Of a DNA stretch of 64,000 nucleotides, positions 50,202 to 62,634 are shown piece after piece; the stretch's first letter is position 1; every line of letters starts with the position of its first letter. Origin of the DNA: Rickettsiella grylli (GTDB taxonomy: Bacteria > Pseudomonadota > Gammaproteobacteria > Diplorickettsiales > Diplorickettsiaceae); the NCBI RefSeq assembly GCF_000168295.1, contig NZ_AAQJ02000001.1:1265001-1329000 (forward strand), written 5' to 3'. Below the pieces are notes generated by a model. That model did not search any database, had not been told where the DNA came from, and saw only the letters and a program-made list of their open reading frames with translations. Both the position numbers and the translations under genes were made by a program.

Positions 50202-52691
50202 CTAACGAGTATTTGTCGTAGGATTAATTTTCGTTTGACTTTTTTTATTGACTAGCTTACTGATTGGCATCGCTATTTTTTTTTCACGCTTCTTACTCAC
50301 ATTAGATTTAACTAACGTTTTTTTTAAATGCTGTAAAGCAATATCCAATACTTGATCGATCCAACGAACGGGATGGATAATTAAACCTTCCTTTATATTT
50401 TTAGGAATTTCTTTCAGATCGCGTTTATTTTCTTCGGGAATAATAACTTCACGTATGCCTCCACGATGTGCGGCTAACAACTTTTCTTTTAAACCACCTA
50501 TCGGTAATACTTCACCGCGTAATGTTATTTCCCCTGTCATCGCAACATCCGATCGCACAGGAACCTTAGTAATCGCAGAGACTAAAGCGGTACACATACC
50601 AATCCCAGCACTCGGCCCATCTTTAGGTGTTGCACCTTCTGGAACATGAACGTGAATATCCTTTTTTTCATAAAAATGAACAGGGATACCCAATATTTCA
50701 GCACGACTCCGAACGACTGTTAACGCAGCTTGGATAGACTCTTGCATCACCTCACCCAGATGACCGGTATAACTTGTTTTACCTTTTCCAGGAACAACCG
50801 CTGCTTCGATAGTTAATAAATCACCACCTACTTCGGTCCATGCTAAACCACTGACTTGTCCAATTTTGTCATACTGCTCCACTAAGCCATAACGATAACG
50901 CCTCACGCCAAGAAATTTTTCTAAGTTATCACGAGTAACCGTCACGGATTTTACACTCGGTTTACGTGCTATTTCTGTTACTACCTTTCGGCAAATTTTA
51001 GCAATTTCGCGTTCAAGACTACGAACACCCGCTTCTCGGGTATAATAACGAATAATATCCTGCAAGGCCGTTTCAGCTAAAATTAACTCTTTGTTTTTTG
51101 CTGAGATTTTTATGCCATTTTGACTCAGTTGTTTAGGAAGTAAGTGTTGTTTTGCAATATTAATTTTTTCATCTTCTGTATAACCGGGAATACGAATAAC
51201 CTCCATCCGATCTAATAAGGCAGGCGGGATATTCAGCGTATTTGCTGTCGCAATAAATAATACCTCTGACAAATCGTAACTCACTTCAAGATAATGATCA
51301 TCAAACGCGTGATTTTGTTCGGGATCGAGCACTTCAAGGAGTGCTGCAGCCGGATCTCCTCTAAAATCCATCGCCATTTTATCGATTTCATCCAGCATGA
51401 ATAGAGGGTTTCGAACACCCACCTTTGCCATTTTCTGCATAATTCGACCCGGCATAGAACCAATATAGGTGCGTCGATGGCCTCTAATTTCGGCTTCATC
51501 ACGTACGCCGCCCAAGGACATACGTATAAATTCTCGTCCTATAGCCTTAGCAATGGATTGTCCCAAAGATGTCTTTCCAACCCCCGGCGGACCCACCAAG
51601 CACAAAATGGGACCCTTTAATTTTTTAACGCGTTGATGAACCGCTAAGAATTCAATAATTCGTTCTTTAACCTTCTCTAACCCATAATGTGCTTCCTGGA
51701 GTATCTTTTGCGCTTTATCTAAATCGTAGCAAACTTTGCTTCGTTTATTCCAAGGTAGGGATAAAATCCAATCTAAATAATTTCGACTTACTGTGGCTTC
51801 GGCAGCCATTGGGGACATGGATTTCAGTTTATTTAATTCAGAAACTGATTTTTCTTTTACCTCTTTCGGCATTTTGGCTTTTTCAATTCGACTTGCAAGC
51901 TCGTCAAGCTCATTCGTAACGCCTTGGGATTCTCCCAATTCTTTTTGTATCGCCTTTACCTGTTCATTTAAATAGTATTCACGCTGACTTCTCTCCATCT
52001 GCTTCTTAACGCGTCCACGAATTCGTTTTTGAATTTGTAGAAGATCAATTTCACTTTCAAGGAAAGCTAACAAACACTCTAAACGTTTTTTTAAATCAAA
52101 AATTTCGAGAATTTTTTGCTTTTCCTGAATTTTAAGTGTCAAATGCGCTGCAATCATATCCGCTAATCGGCCGGGATTATCAATACTCGATAACGTACTT
52201 AAAATTTCTAAAGGAATTTTTTTATTTAATTTAACATATTGTTCAAATTGACTTAGAATAGTTCGTGTCAGCACCTCAATCTCTTGATCAAGCTCAATGG
52301 AAGGTATGCCTACCACTTCAATTTCTGCTGCAATATAGTCTTCTTCTTGAATAAATGCTGTAACCTTACCGCGTTGAGAACCTTCCACCAAGACTTTAAC
52401 GGTACCATCTTTCAATTCTAATAATTGCAAAATAGTCGCTATTGTTCCAACGTGATAAAAGCCTTCAATAGTTGGGTTATCTTCAGCAGGATTTTTTTGG
52501 GCGATAAGTAGAACTTTCTTTTCAGTGCTGGACTCCGTCATTGCGGCTTCCAACGCCTTAATGGATTGTTTTCGACCTACAAATAATGGGATTACCATAT
52601 GAGGGTAAACAACGACATCTCGGAGAGGAAGTAGTGGTAGCTTCTGTAAACGCTTCGAAGTTGCACTGTCATCCGTTAATTGCTTTACCAT
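50202..52691 (-). CDS. lon: ATP-dependent protease Lon
   Basis: Cytoplasmic AAA+ serine protease degrading misfolded and regulatory proteins. N-terminal LON domain ([15 protein letters not shown]), coiled helices around 190-260, AAA+ module with Walker [12 protein letters not shown] and Walker [11 protein letters not shown], and C-terminal Ser-Lys protease domain (catalytic Ser in [11 protein letters not shown], Lys in [12 protein letters not shown]). 829 residues; the C-terminus ends in a Lys/Thr-rich tail absent in E. coli (784). 21 bp after clpX. Confidence 0.97.
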   Translation of the reverse strand: MVKQLTDDSATSKRLQKLPLLPLRDVVVYPHMVIPLFVGRKQSIKALEAAMTESSTEKKVLLIAQKNPAEDNPTIEGFYHVGTIATILQLLELKDGTVKVLVEGSQRGKVTAFIQEEDYIAAEIEVVGIPSIELDQEIEVLTRTILSQFEQYVKLNKKIPLEILSTLSSIDNPGRLADMIAAHLTLKIQEKQKILEIFDLKKRLECLLAFLESEIDLLQIQKRIRGRVKKQMERSQREYYLNEQVKAIQKELGESQGVTNELDELASRIEKAKMPKEVKEKSVSELNKLKSMSPMAAEATVSRNYLDWILSLPWNKRSKVCYDLDKAQKILQEAHYGLEKVKERIIEFLAVHQRVKKLKGPILCLVGPPGVGKTSLGQSIAKAIGREFIRMSLGGVRDEAEIRGHRRTYIGSMPGRIMQKMAKVGVRNPLFMLDEIDKMAMDFRGDPAAALLEVLDPEQNHAFDDHYLEVSYDLSEVLFIATANTLNIPPALLDRMEVIRIPGYTEDEKINIAKQHLLPKQLSQNGIKISAKNKELILAETALQDIIRYYTREAGVRSLEREIAKICRKVVTEIARKPSVKSVTVTRDNLEKFLGVRRYRYGLVEQYDKIGQVSGLAWTEVGGDLLTIEAAVVPGKGKTSYTGHLGEVMQESIQAALTVVRSRAEILGIPVHFYEKKDIHVHVPEGATPKDGPSAGIGMCTALVSAITKVPVRSDVAMTGEITLRGEVLPIGGLKEKLLAAHRGGIREVIIPEENKRDLKEIPKNIKEGLIIHPVRWIDQVLDIALQHLKKTLVKSNVSKKREKKIAMPISKLVNKKSQTKINPTTNTR

Positions 52692-52712
52692 AGTTCATAA
52701 CCTTAAAAAGAT

Positions 52713-54032
52713 TTATTCACTGCCCGCTGCTATTTCTTTATTATCCAACTCGATTTCTTTTTCTTGTTTATAAATTAACAAGGGCTTTGCTCCTTTGCTA
52801 ACAGTGCTTGCTTCAATAACAATTTTATTGACGTTTTGCATAGAAGGCAATTCATACATTGTATCTAATAAAACACTTTCTAAGATTGCACGTAGACCTC
52901 TCGCCCCTGTTTTGCGGGCTAATGCTTTTCTTGCCACCATCTGCAATGCATCTTCACGAAACTCTAAATCAACATTATCCATTTTAAATAATTTAAAATA
53001 TTGTTTAATCAACGCATTCTTAGGTTCTTTTAAAATCTGTATCAGCATGCTTTCATCAAGTTCTTCTAAGGTTGCAATAACCGGTAAACGTCCAATTAAC
53101 TCAGGTATAATCCCATACTTAATTAAATCCTCGGAATCAAGTCGACTGAGCAGTGTTGTTAAACTTTTTTTATCTTTTTTACTACGTACGTCAGCAGAAA
53201 ACCCAATTCCAGTTTTTTCGGTACGTTCACGAATAATTTTTTCTAAACCAGAAAAAGTACCTCCACAAATAAATAAAATATTCGTTGTGTCTATTTGGAC
53301 TGTTTCTTGGTTAGGATGTTTACGTCCACCTTGTAATGGCACGGAAGCCACTGTTCCTTCAAGTAACTTGAGTAATCCTTGTTGAACACCTTCACCTGAA
53401 ACATCTCGAGTAATGGACGGATTTTCAGCACGACGACTAATTTTATCAATTTCATCAATATAAATAATCCCAAGCTGCGCTTTTTCAATGCTTCCATTCG
53501 CCGCTTGCAATAATTTTTGTAAAATGTTTTCTACGTCATCACCGACATAGCCTGCTTCGGTTAACGTTGTCGCATCCGCAATCGCAAAAGGTAAGTTAAA
53601 AACCCGCGCGAGTGTTTTCGCTAATAACGTTTTACCACTTCCAGTAGGGCCTATCAGCAATACGTTACTCTTACTTAATTCCGTATCATCTTTAGTATTC
53701 AACGGATGAAGACGCGCTTTCTTAATGAGTTCTAGCCGTTTATAGTGATTGTAGGCAGCCACCGATAATATTTTTTTAGCAAACTCTTGACCAATAACAA
53801 ACTCATTAAATACTTCATGAATCTCTGAAGGTTTAGGAATAGACATTCCACCTTCTTGGCGTGGAGCTTCCTGCTGAAACTCCTCTTGTAAAATATCACT
53901 ACATAGTTGCACACATTCATTACAAATAAAAATAGAAGGGCCTGCAATTAATTTTGGCACCTCATCCTGACTTTTACCACAAAATGAACAGTGAAGAGGC
54001 CCCGAGGTTTTATCATTAATGGAACTACTCAT
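52713..54032 (-). CDS. clpX: ClpXP unfoldase subunit ClpX
   Basis: AAA+ hexamer that unfolds substrates and feeds them to ClpP; recognises ssrA tags, helped by SspB (gene at 61794). Zinc-binding domain: [12 protein letters not shown] and [10 protein letters not shown] (four Cys). Walker [11 protein letters not shown], Walker [11 protein letters not shown], ClpP-docking loop IGRLP and RPGGRG-like C-terminal TGARGLRAI sensor. 439 residues, normal. 72 bp after clpP. Confidence 0.97.
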   Translation of the reverse strand: MSSSINDKTSGPLHCSFCGKSQDEVPKLIAGPSIFICNECVQLCSDILQEEFQQEAPRQEGGMSIPKPSEIHEVFNEFVIGQEFAKKILSVAAYNHYKRLELIKKARLHPLNTKDDTELSKSNVLLIGPTGSGKTLLAKTLARVFNLPFAIADATTLTEAGYVGDDVENILQKLLQAANGSIEKAQLGIIYIDEIDKISRRAENPSITRDVSGEGVQQGLLKLLEGTVASVPLQGGRKHPNQETVQIDTTNILFICGGTFSGLEKIIRERTEKTGIGFSADVRSKKDKKSLTTLLSRLDSEDLIKYGIIPELIGRLPVIATLEELDESMLIQILKEPKNALIKQYFKLFKMDNVDLEFREDALQMVARKALARKTGARGLRAILESVLLDTMYELPSMQNVNKIVIEASTVSKGAKPLLIYKQEKEIELDNKEIAAGSE

Positions 54033-54104
54033 ATTTATTACCTCAACAAACTATTATTCATATATTGATATTTAAACAAATTAAAAAAATTGACATTGAC
54101 CGAT

Positions 54105-54767
54105 TTAATCGGCAGACGAAGCCACTAAAGATTCTCTGGCTCTCTCTTCTGAACGCATTGTTAAAACCGCATCAATCAAACCATAATCGATAGCCTGTTG
54201 CGCGCCCATAAAATTATCACGATCGGTGTCCCGTAAAATCTGTTCTGTATTTTTCCCTGTATGTTTAGACATAATACTGTTGATTCTTTCCCTAACTAAC
54301 AACATTTCACGCGTATGTATTTCAATATCCGTCGCTTGTCCCTGGTAACCTCCTAATGGCTGGTGAATCATCATCCGCGCATGAGGTAAGCAATGGCGTT
54401 TTCCTTTTGTTCCACCACAAAGCAACAAAGCAGCGGCACTCGCTGCTTGACCAATACACATCGTACTGACATCCGGTTTAATAAACTGCATCGTATCGTA
54501 AATAGCTAAACCAGAAGTCACTACGCCGCCGGGTGAATTAATATAGAGTGAAATATCTTTATCTGGGTTTTCAGACTCTAAAAAAAGCATTTGCGCAATA
54601 ATTAAATTAGCCATATGGTCTTCAATAGGTCCTACAACAAAAATGATGCGATCTTTTAATAATCGAGAATAAATATCATAAGCTCTTTCGCCACGACCGG
54701 TTTGTTCAACAACCATAGGGACTAATAATGAGTTCGTTTTTTCCTTTGATAAACTGCGTAAATACAT
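54105..54767 (-). CDS. clpP: ClpP protease proteolytic subunit
   Basis: Tetradecameric serine peptidase working with ClpX and other Clp ATPases. Catalytic Ser110 ([14 protein letters not shown]), His135 ([10 protein letters not shown]) and Asp184 (DTDRDNFM). The residues after the Ser read AAALLL in place of the usual MGAFLL. 220 residues, slightly longer than E. coli (207), with a likely propeptide ending before the [13 protein letters not shown] segment. Follows tig by about 90 bp. Confidence 0.97.
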   Translation of the reverse strand: MYLRSLSKEKTNSLLVPMVVEQTGRGERAYDIYSRLLKDRIIFVVGPIEDHMANLIIAQMLFLESENPDKDISLYINSPGGVVTSGLAIYDTMQFIKPDVSTMCIGQAASAAALLLCGGTKGKRHCLPHARMMIHQPLGGYQGQATDIEIHTREMLLVRERINSIMSKHTGKNTEQILRDTDRDNFMGAQQAIDYGLIDAVLTMRSEERARESLVASSAD

Positions 54768-54856
54768 AATGGCTCTCTAAATAAAAATAAATTTTAGACA
54801 ACGCTTTAAGATAACATCGCTGCTATTTTAAAAACCTAATGTGTCTCATGTACGAA

Positions 54857-56173
54857 TTAAAGGATATCTCCTATCTCCTGATTTTTACTTGTGAAGTTCA
54901 TAATCTCTGAATAGTCAGCGGTTTTTTCAACATATTCGACTTCTTCTAACAGCTTATCAATCACTTGATCTTCCAAAACCGAAGACCGAATACTCATGAG
55001 CATATTTTTGTCTTTATACAGCTTATCGCGCATCATTTGATCATATTGAAAAGCGCTCGCGAATCGATCAATATATTGTTGAACCCGCGACTCATCCGCC
55101 TGCAATTGATATTTTTCAATGAATGCATTAAATAATAACCCTAACGTTACTCGACGACGTGCGAGCTGCATTAAATCTTTTTTTTGGCTTTCTGATAAAT
55201 CTTTTTTATTCTTTCCTTGTTGCTTTTCTTGTCTAAAAATATCTTGTTCTAACCGTTGGAATTCTTGATGAAGTACACCTTTAGGTAATTCATGAATAAC
55301 ATGCAAGGCAACCAATTTATCGATAATCTGTGCTTTTAATTTTTCACGCAACACGTTATCTAATTCTATTTGCATATGTTCCTTCGTTTGGCGTTTTAAA
55401 GCACTCATTGTCTCTTCTTTAATATCCAGTTTTTTTGCAAAAGTATCATCTAACTCAGGTAATTTCGCTTTAGCAACTTTTTTTACTTTTATTGTTGCTG
55501 TGTAAGTTTGCTTAGATTCTTGATCGTGTGGAAAAGAAACCGATAACGTATCTCCAGCCTTGCTTGATACCAGCGCAGAAAATCCTTCCGGAATTTTATC
55601 CGGCTCAAGAATCCACTGTAAATCTTTGCGCGTTTTCTCCGCTGTATCAGAGAAAACAATATCAAAGGTAACCTTATCACCATAACAAGCTTTATCAGGC
55701 ACCTCAATCCATTCAGCATATTGCCTACGTATTTTCTCTAATACTTTATCAAGATCTTCTTCGGTTATCGTCACGTTAATTTTTTCTAAACTTACCCCTT
55801 TTAATGAAGGAACTTCCACGGGGGGGTAAACTTCAAAACGAGCGGTATAAGTAAGATCAGTACCCGGTGCTGCTTTTATAGACTCAATATGGGGCTGACT
55901 TACTGGATTTAAAGTCTTTTGCTCTAAAGCATTCGATAAACTGATACGCAAGGTTTTTTCTATAACTTCGTGCCATATACTCTTTCCATAAAGTTTTTCA
56001 ATATGACCCAGCGGCACCTTCCCGGGTCGAAATCCATCTAAACGCGTCTTTCTGGCCAGCTCAAGAAGATGCTGCTTTTTTCTTTCTTCTAACTGGCTAG
56101 CGGGTACAGTAATGTTTAGGAGTCGAGTAAAATTATCAAGACTTTCCACCGAAACTTGCATTTCATTCATCAT
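54857..56173 (-). CDS. tig: Trigger factor
   Basis: Ribosome-bound chaperone with prolyl isomerase activity. Ribosome-binding tail domain (MQVSVESLDN; signature LDGFRPGKVP), FKBP-type PPIase domain (about 160-245; GDKVTFDIVFSD), and helical C-terminal chaperone domain (about 265-430). The frame reaches an ATG at 56203, but I prefer ATG 56173 (or 56170), where homology starts (MMNEMQVSVES) and AAGAG lies 8 nt before; the earlier ATG is close to the tRNA-Leu 3' end. The 3' tail is longer than in E. coli (about 438 against 432). Confidence 0.95.
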   Translation of the reverse strand: MMNEMQVSVESLDNFTRLLNITVPASQLEERKKQHLLELARKTRLDGFRPGKVPLGHIEKLYGKSIWHEVIEKTLRISLSNALEQKTLNPVSQPHIESIKAAPGTDLTYTARFEVYPPVEVPSLKGVSLEKINVTITEEDLDKVLEKIRRQYAEWIEVPDKACYGDKVTFDIVFSDTAEKTRKDLQWILEPDKIPEGFSALVSSKAGDTLSVSFPHDQESKQTYTATIKVKKVAKAKLPELDDTFAKKLDIKEETMSALKRQTKEHMQIELDNVLREKLKAQIIDKLVALHVIHELPKGVLHQEFQRLEQDIFRQEKQQGKNKKDLSESQKKDLMQLARRRVTLGLLFNAFIEKYQLQADESRVQQYIDRFASAFQYDQMMRDKLYKDKNMLMSIRSSVLEDQVIDKLLEEVEYVEKTADYSEIMNFTSKNQEIGDIL

Positions 56174-56211
56174 TTTAAAGCTCTTATCTTGTAAAAATCC
56201 CATGCCAATGC

Positions 56212-56298
<87 letters not shown>

Positions 56299-56343
56299 AA
56301 AGGTCGTTAATTATACAGCTATCTTATCATGAAAAAAATCAAT

Positions 56344-57940
<1,597 letters not shown>

Positions 57941-57942
57941 TT

Positions 57943-58377
57943 ATGGCATTAGAACAGAATTATGGAACTGGCCGACGTAAAACGGCAACCGCTCGCGTAT
58001 TTCTAAAAAAAGGAACAGGTATTATCTCAATAAATGGTCGCACTTTAGAAAATTATTTTGGCCGTGAAACCGCTCAAATGATAGTCAATCAGCCTTTAGA
58101 CGTGCTTGACCAAATCGGCCGATTCGATATTGTGGTTACCGTATCGGGTGGTGGAAGCAGCGGTCAGGCAGGTGCTGTTCGGCACGGTATAAGTCGAGCG
58201 CTCATCGATTATGATGAATCGACGACTACGAATACTGATGACACCACGGATAACGAATTATCATTTCGACGATTGTTGCGTCAGGCGGGCTTGGTTACTC
58301 GTGATGCAAGAAAAGTTGAACGAAAGAAAGTAGGGCGACATAAAGCGCGTAAAGGAACTCAATATTCAAAACGATAA
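57943..58377 (+). CDS. rpsI: 30S ribosomal protein S9 with a 14-residue insertion
   Basis: 30S head protein whose C-terminal tail touches P-site t[17 protein letters not shown] at the start, [16 protein letters not shown] in the middle, and the invariant end QYSKR. 144 residues against 130 in E. coli: after YDES (90-93) there is an inserted Thr/Asp-rich stretch, about residues 94-107, before the family resumes at FRRLLRQAG. Otherwise normal. The insertion is in frame and lies between two helices. Confidence 0.97.
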   Translation: MALEQNYGTGRRKTATARVFLKKGTGIISINGRTLENYFGRETAQMIVNQPLDVLDQIGRFDIVVTVSGGGSSGQAGAVRHGISRALIDYDESTTTNTDDTTDNELSFRRLLRQAGLVTRDARKVERKKVGRHKARKGTQYSKR

Positions 58378-58418
58378 CGATAATGGTCGTTTATTATTAG
58401 AATTTTTTAGGTCTAAAA

Positions 58419-58424
58419 TATAAT
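58419..58424 (+). promoter_or_regulatory. Possible -10 element of petABC
   Basis: TATAAT 22 nt before the petA ATG, with no convincing -35. The intergenic gap of about 70 bp also shows no strong terminator for rpsI, so read-through is possible. Confidence 0.3.
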
Positions 58425-58446
58425 TATCTCGTTTAACGACGGAAAA

Positions 58447-59028
58447 ATGGAAGAAAATCGTCGACAATTATTCACTGTTATAGTAGCGCTCATGTCGGGG
58501 TTTGGCTTAGCGGCTATCTCTGTTGTCCCGTTTATAGCATCACTACAGCCCGCCATAGAAACACGTGAACAATCGACGCAATCATCGGTGGAAGTTAATC
58601 TAAGCCATCTCGCTCCTGGACACGCCATGGTTGTTAATTGGGAAAATAAACCCGTCTGGATTATCCGCAGAACGCAAACGATGTTAGATAATCTTTGGAA
58701 GATTCATGCTTTATTACGCGATCCTAACTCGTTAACTGCAGAACAACCCGCTTACACACACAATGAATATCGTTCACTGAATCCTGAATATTTAATACTC
58801 ATCGGTTTATGCACTCATCTAGGATGTTCAGCTCAATTTAAACCGATTCAAGGAGAATTAAGTCGCAATTGGCCAGGTGGATTTTACTGCCCTTGCCATG
58901 GTTCTCGTTTTGATCTTGCGGGACGGGTAATGAAAAATGTACCTGCACCGACTAATCTTAAAATTCCTCCTTATCGGTTTATCAATGAACATACGCTTTT
59001 AATTGGAGAAAATCCAACGCTCGTCTAA
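58447..59028 (+). CDS. petA: Cytochrome bc1 Rieske iron-sulfur subunit
   Basis: Moves electrons from ubiquinol to cytochrome c1 on the periplasmic side. N-terminal transmembrane anchor (about 7-30, with the twin-Arg NRRQLF preceding, typical of Tat export). Cluster motifs CTHLGC (Cys122, His124, Cys127) and CPCHGS (Cys148, Cys150, His151). 193 residues, normal. GGA just 3 nt before the ATG. First of petABC, after rplM-rpsI. Confidence 0.95.
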   Translation: MEENRRQLFTVIVALMSGFGLAAISVVPFIASLQPAIETREQSTQSSVEVNLSHLAPGHAMVVNWENKPVWIIRRTQTMLDNLWKIHALLRDPNSLTAEQPAYTHNEYRSLNPEYLILIGLCTHLGCSAQFKPIQGELSRNWPGGFYCPCHGSRFDLAGRVMKNVPAPTNLKIPPYRFINEHTLLIGENPTLV

Positions 59029-59094
59029 ATCTTAAATGGATTTCTTGAGTAATCGAGCTGAAATAAGATCTATAATGACTATGGAAATTGTCAA

Positions 59095-60336
59095 TTGAAT
59101 AGAAAGAGATTTCAACGTTCAAATAAAAAAAGGATATTCAATTGGTTGTCTGAGCGTTTTCCTTTTAATGAGTATCGTCGAAAATATTTTACACACTATT
59201 ATTTGCCAAAAAATCTTAATTTTTGGTATTTTTTTGGGTTTTTAAGCCTTTTTACCTTTTTCTTACAGATTTTGACAGGTATATGGCTCGTCATGTTTTA
59301 TACCCCCACACCTGAAGAAGCATTTAATTCTGTTGAAATAATAATGCGAGAGGTACCTTACGGCTGGTTATTGCGGTATTTACATTCTACGGGAGCTTCT
59401 CTTTTTTTTATTCTCGTTTATGCACATATTTTTCGGAGTCTTTTGTATGGATCTTATAAAAAACCTCGAGAACTTGTTTGGTTGCTCGGTGTATGTCTCT
59501 ACATTATTTTATTAGTTGAATCATTTTTGGGATATTTACTTCCTTGGGGACAAACGTCGTATTGGGCAAGTCAAATTGGCACTTCATTATTCGAATCCAT
59601 TCCACGTATTGGCCAAACACTCCTGTTTTGGATTCGAGGGAATTCGATGGTATCCGGAGAAACGCTCCATCGTTTTTTTGCACTCCATATCATTGCCATT
59701 CCTTTATCTTTGATCCTTTTCATTCGTTTACACCTCATTGCTTTACATAAAGTAGGATGCAATAACCCCGAGGGAATGTCTCTATCATCTAGACTCAATT
59801 TTTCCAACAAAGCACTTTTTAAAGTACCTTTCCATCCTTTCTATTCAGTTAAAGAATTACTCGCTTTATTAATTTTTTTATTTATTTTATCAATGATTGT
59901 ATTTTTTTTTCCTGAAATGAATGGTTATTTTCTAGATGCCAATAATTTTACTCCAGCCGATCCTTTATTAACCCCAAATCACATAAAACCACTCTGGTAT
60001 TTAGCCCCCTTTTATGGCGTACTTTGTGCTATTTCTAATAAATTATTGGGAATTTTAACAATGGTTGCCTTTTTATTTATACTATTTATCTTACCTTGGC
60101 TTGATCGTAGCGCCGTTCGATCAATGCGATATCGTGGCGCTTACTCTCGTTTTGCTTTATCCATTTTCAGTCTTAGTTTTGTCCTTCTTACCTACATAAG
60201 TACAACTTTACTCACTCCCAATAAAATAGTTCTTATAAAGATTTTAATCGGTATATATTTTCTTTTTTTTTTACTCATGCCGATTTATACAAAATATGAA
60301 AAAAATAAATTATCAGCACTTTTATGTGGAAATTAA
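59095..60336 (+). CDS. petB: Cytochrome bc1 cytochrome b subunit
   Basis: Carries hemes bL and bH and the Qo and Qi quinone sites. Eight predicted helices. Heme ligands are His97 and His111 in the second helix (HSTGASLFFILVYAH) and His198 and His213 in the fourth. The Qo motif, PEWY in mitochondria, reads PLWY (299-302, HIKPLWYLAPFY). 413 residues. I accept TTG 59095, with GGAAAT upstream; no ATG precedes the core. It overlaps petC by 13 bp. Confidence 0.93.
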   Translation: MNRKRFQRSNKKRIFNWLSERFPFNEYRRKYFTHYYLPKNLNFWYFFGFLSLFTFFLQILTGIWLVMFYTPTPEEAFNSVEIIMREVPYGWLLRYLHSTGASLFFILVYAHIFRSLLYGSYKKPRELVWLLGVCLYIILLVESFLGYLLPWGQTSYWASQIGTSLFESIPRIGQTLLFWIRGNSMVSGETLHRFFALHIIAIPLSLILFIRLHLIALHKVGCNNPEGMSLSSRLNFSNKALFKVPFHPFYSVKELLALLIFLFILSMIVFFFPEMNGYFLDANNFTPADPLLTPNHIKPLWYLAPFYGVLCAISNKLLGILTMVAFLFILFILPWLDRSAVRSMRYRGAYSRFALSIFSLSFVLLTYISTTLLTPNKIVLIKILIGIYFLFFLLMPIYTKYEKNKLSALLCGN

Positions 60337-61094
60337 TTATTAGTATTTTTTTTCTGTTTAACTTTATATTTTTATCACGAATAATATTTCTTGAAACGAA
60401 ACCTTTAAAATCTGGAATTCAACAATCAGACCTGGCTTCAATACAACGAGGTGCAAAATATTTTATGAATTATTGCTCGGGCTGTCATTCATTGCAGCAT
60501 ATGCGTTATAATCGGCTTGGGATAGACCTCAATATACAAAATGATAAATTCAACGTAGCAACCCAAAAACGATTAAAAAATAATCTCTTTTTTACTCAGG
60601 CTAAACCGAGCGATAAAATAAAATCAAATTTATGGCCAAAAGAAAGTTTATTATGGTTTGGGAAACCCCCTCCGGATCTTTCTTTGACAACGCGGGCACG
60701 AAGCACTAATTGGGTGTATAATTACTTAATTAGCTTTTACTTAGATAATACGAGGCCTTTTGGAGTTAATAATCGCTTGATCAAAAATACGGCTATGCCG
60801 GACCCGTTAGCCGTCATACGTATCAACAGCGCCCATACGTCGTCTCCTACTAAGGATTTAAAAACGATCAACAATGTATATTCATCCACTCATCACAATA
60901 AAACAAAAAATCTTATGTTAGAAGAAACAATTACTGATTTAGTCAATTTTTTAGCATATACCGCTGAACCTACAAAAAATAATCGCCATTTATTGGGAAA
61001 AAAAGTATGCGGATTTTTATTGTTATTCATTTATTTTGCTTATAATTTAAAAAAAAGAATTTGGAGAGATATAGAAAATAAAAATTTTTCTTAA
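60324..61094 (+). CDS. petC: Cytochrome bc1 cytochrome c1 subunit
   Basis: Membrane-anchored c-type cytochrome passing electrons to soluble cytochrome c. Heme motif CSGCH (51-55), axial Met158 in NTAMPDPL, signal-like N-terminal hydrophobic segment and a C-terminal anchor near 225-245 with positive residues after it. 256 residues. In most bacteria the axial region reads AMPHVL; here AMPDPL. The loop 160-200 is Ser/Thr/Asn-rich and divergent. Third gene of petABC. Confidence 0.9.
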   Translation: MWKLIISIFFLFNFIFLSRIIFLETKPLKSGIQQSDLASIQRGAKYFMNYCSGCHSLQHMRYNRLGIDLNIQNDKFNVATQKRLKNNLFFTQAKPSDKIKSNLWPKESLLWFGKPPPDLSLTTRARSTNWVYNYLISFYLDNTRPFGVNNRLIKNTAMPDPLAVIRINSAHTSSPTKDLKTINNVYSSTHHNKTKNLMLEETITDLVNFLAYTAEPTKNNRHLLGKKVCGFLLLFIYFAYNLKKRIWRDIENKNFS

Positions 61095-61142
61095 TTTCAG
61101 CACTGTTATTTTAAATGATTACTATATGGAGAAATTTTTTAT

Positions 61143-61793
61143 ATGGCACAACCTGCCGGTAAACGTTCAACGATGTGTTTATATGCCAATATCAATGACC
61201 CTTATAGTCATCGGGTACGTATCGTTTTGGCTGAGAAAGGAATTAATGCGGAGATGATAGAAGTACCATCGACAGAACTGCCTGAAAGCTTACTGCAACA
61301 TAATCCTTATGGGACTATACCAACGATTATTGATCGTGATCTTGTTCTTTACGAAACAAATATTATTACTGAATATTTGGACGAACGTTTTCCTCATCCC
61401 CCTTTATTACCTGTTTATCCCGTATCCCGTGCAAAAAGTCGACAAATGATCTATCGAATTGAACGTGACTGGTATCCTTTACTGCAACAAATTGAAAGTG
61501 CGTTAAATACTTCCCAATCAATAAAACCTGCAGAAACTTTACAGGATGCCAAAAAAAAATTAGAAAATAGCTTGGCGAGTCTTGCTCCTCTATTCGCGGG
61601 TAAATCATTTTTTTTGAGTGACGAATTTACGTTAGTTGATTGTTGTATGGCACCCTTATTGTGGCGTTTAAATCGTTTAAATATTAAACTATCTCCTATG
61701 CCAAGCGCAATTAAAGACTATGAAGAGCGCTTATTTGAACGCCCTTCATTTATAGCAACTTTAAATGAAGTTGAATTTGGAGTAAAAACTTAA
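61143..61793 (+). CDS. sspA: Stringent starvation protein A
   Basis: Glutathione-transferase-fold protein that binds RNA polymerase and affects stress and virulence gene expression in gammaproteobacteria. Thioredoxin-like N-terminal half (CLYANINDPYSHRVRIVLAEKG), GTIPTIIDRDLVLYETNIITEYLDERFPHPP, and a helical C-terminal half. It lacks the catalytic Tyr/Ser/Cys of active GSTs, as SspA does. 216 residues. The stop codon abuts the sspB ATG. Confidence 0.95.
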   Translation: MAQPAGKRSTMCLYANINDPYSHRVRIVLAEKGINAEMIEVPSTELPESLLQHNPYGTIPTIIDRDLVLYETNIITEYLDERFPHPPLLPVYPVSRAKSRQMIYRIERDWYPLLQQIESALNTSQSIKPAETLQDAKKKLENSLASLAPLFAGKSFFLSDEFTLVDCCMAPLLWRLNRLNIKLSPMPSAIKDYEERLFERPSFIATLNEVEFGVKT

Positions 61794-62183
61794 ATGATGA
61801 CCTCAAATCGTTCTTATTTATTACGTGCATTTTATGACTGGATTATTGATAATCAATTAACGCCTTATATTGTTTTAGATGCTGAATTACCGCATGTCGA
61901 AGTACCCAAGCACTGTATTAAAGAAGGTAAAATTACATTAAATATATCCAATGACGCGGTATTAAATTTAAAAATAGATACACAAGCGATACAATTTGAA
62001 GCAAGCTTTAATGGCCAGTCCATGCTCATCTATGCACCTATTCAGGCCGTGTTAGCTATTTACACACGGGAAAACGGTCAGGGTATGGCTTTTACAGAAA
62101 AAGAAAACCATGATGAGGATGGAAACAATCCACCTCCTCGCGTTAGACCGGGGACAAAACCTAAACTGTCCATTGTTAAATAA
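61794..62183 (+). CDS. sspB: ClpXP adaptor SspB
   Basis: Binds ssrA-tagged substrates and delivers them to ClpX, encoded at 52713. Folded N-terminal domain (YDWIIDNQLTPYIVLDA, NGQSMLIYAPIQAVLAIYTRENGQGMAF), an acidic linker (ENHDEDGNN) and a C-terminal ClpX-docking tail (RPGTKPKLSIVK), comparable to the XB peptide of E. coli. 129 residues, as expected. Start immediately follows the sspA stop. Confidence 0.93.
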   Translation: MMTSNRSYLLRAFYDWIIDNQLTPYIVLDAELPHVEVPKHCIKEGKITLNISNDAVLNLKIDTQAIQFEASFNGQSMLIYAPIQAVLAIYTRENGQGMAFTEKENHDEDGNNPPPRVRPGTKPKLSIVK

Positions 62184-62184
62184 C

Positions 62185-62634
62185 ATGTCATTACCTATCA
62201 TGATTGGATGGAGAGAATGGGTATCTTTACCTGCGTTAGGAATACCTCGCTTAAAAGCTAAAATCGACACCGGTGCTCGAACTTCCGCTTTGCACGCCTG
62301 TCATGTAGAAATTATTGAAAAAAATTCTCATCAAAAGCAAGTACGCTTTGTTATACATCCTCAACCGCGGCGATTTCCTAAAAAAGCAATTCCCTGTACC
62401 GCAGACCTATTTGATATACGGGAAGTGACCGACTCAGGAGGACATAAAGAAAATAGATGTGTTATTCAAACGACTATTGTCCTCGGGACCCAATGCTGGA
62501 GCATTGAAATTACTTTAACGAGTCGAGATAACATGCGTTTTAGAATGTTATTAGGCCGAACAGCGTTAAAACATCGTTTTACGATTAATCCAACTTATTC
62601 TTATTTGCATAGCAAAAAAACTATAATTCCATGA
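62185..62634 (+). CDS. Retropepsin-like aspartic protease (RimK-associated)
   Basis: 149 residues. The N-terminal [32 protein letters not shown] has the Asp-Thr-Gly-Ala motif of the retropepsin-like family (COG4067, often annotated as ATP-dependent zinc protease). Active as a dimer in the family; substrate unknown. A gene of this family often precedes rimK, as here (ATGA overlap of 4 bp), suggesting that it processes Glu-tails added by RimK or a RimK target; that is inference. I start at ATG 62185, after the sspB stop; an earlier ATG at 62110 overlaps sspB. Confidence 0.86.
   Translation: MSLPIMIGWREWVSLPALGIPRLKAKIDTGARTSALHACHVEIIEKNSHQKQVRFVIHPQPRRFPKKAIPCTADLFDIREVTDSGGHKENRCVIQTTIVLGTQCWSIEITLTSRDNMRFRMLLGRTALKHRFTINPTYSYLHSKKTIIP

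Noticed and set aside
58375-58400. Terminator after rpsI (short AACGA/TCGTT hairpin)
   Set aside because: Stem of only 5-6 bp with no clear T-run; too weak to call.
59688-59735. Unusual spacing (15 rather than 14) of the second heme-ligand pair in cytochrome b
   Set aside because: I recall the same spacing in other proteobacterial and b6-type proteins, so it is not notable.
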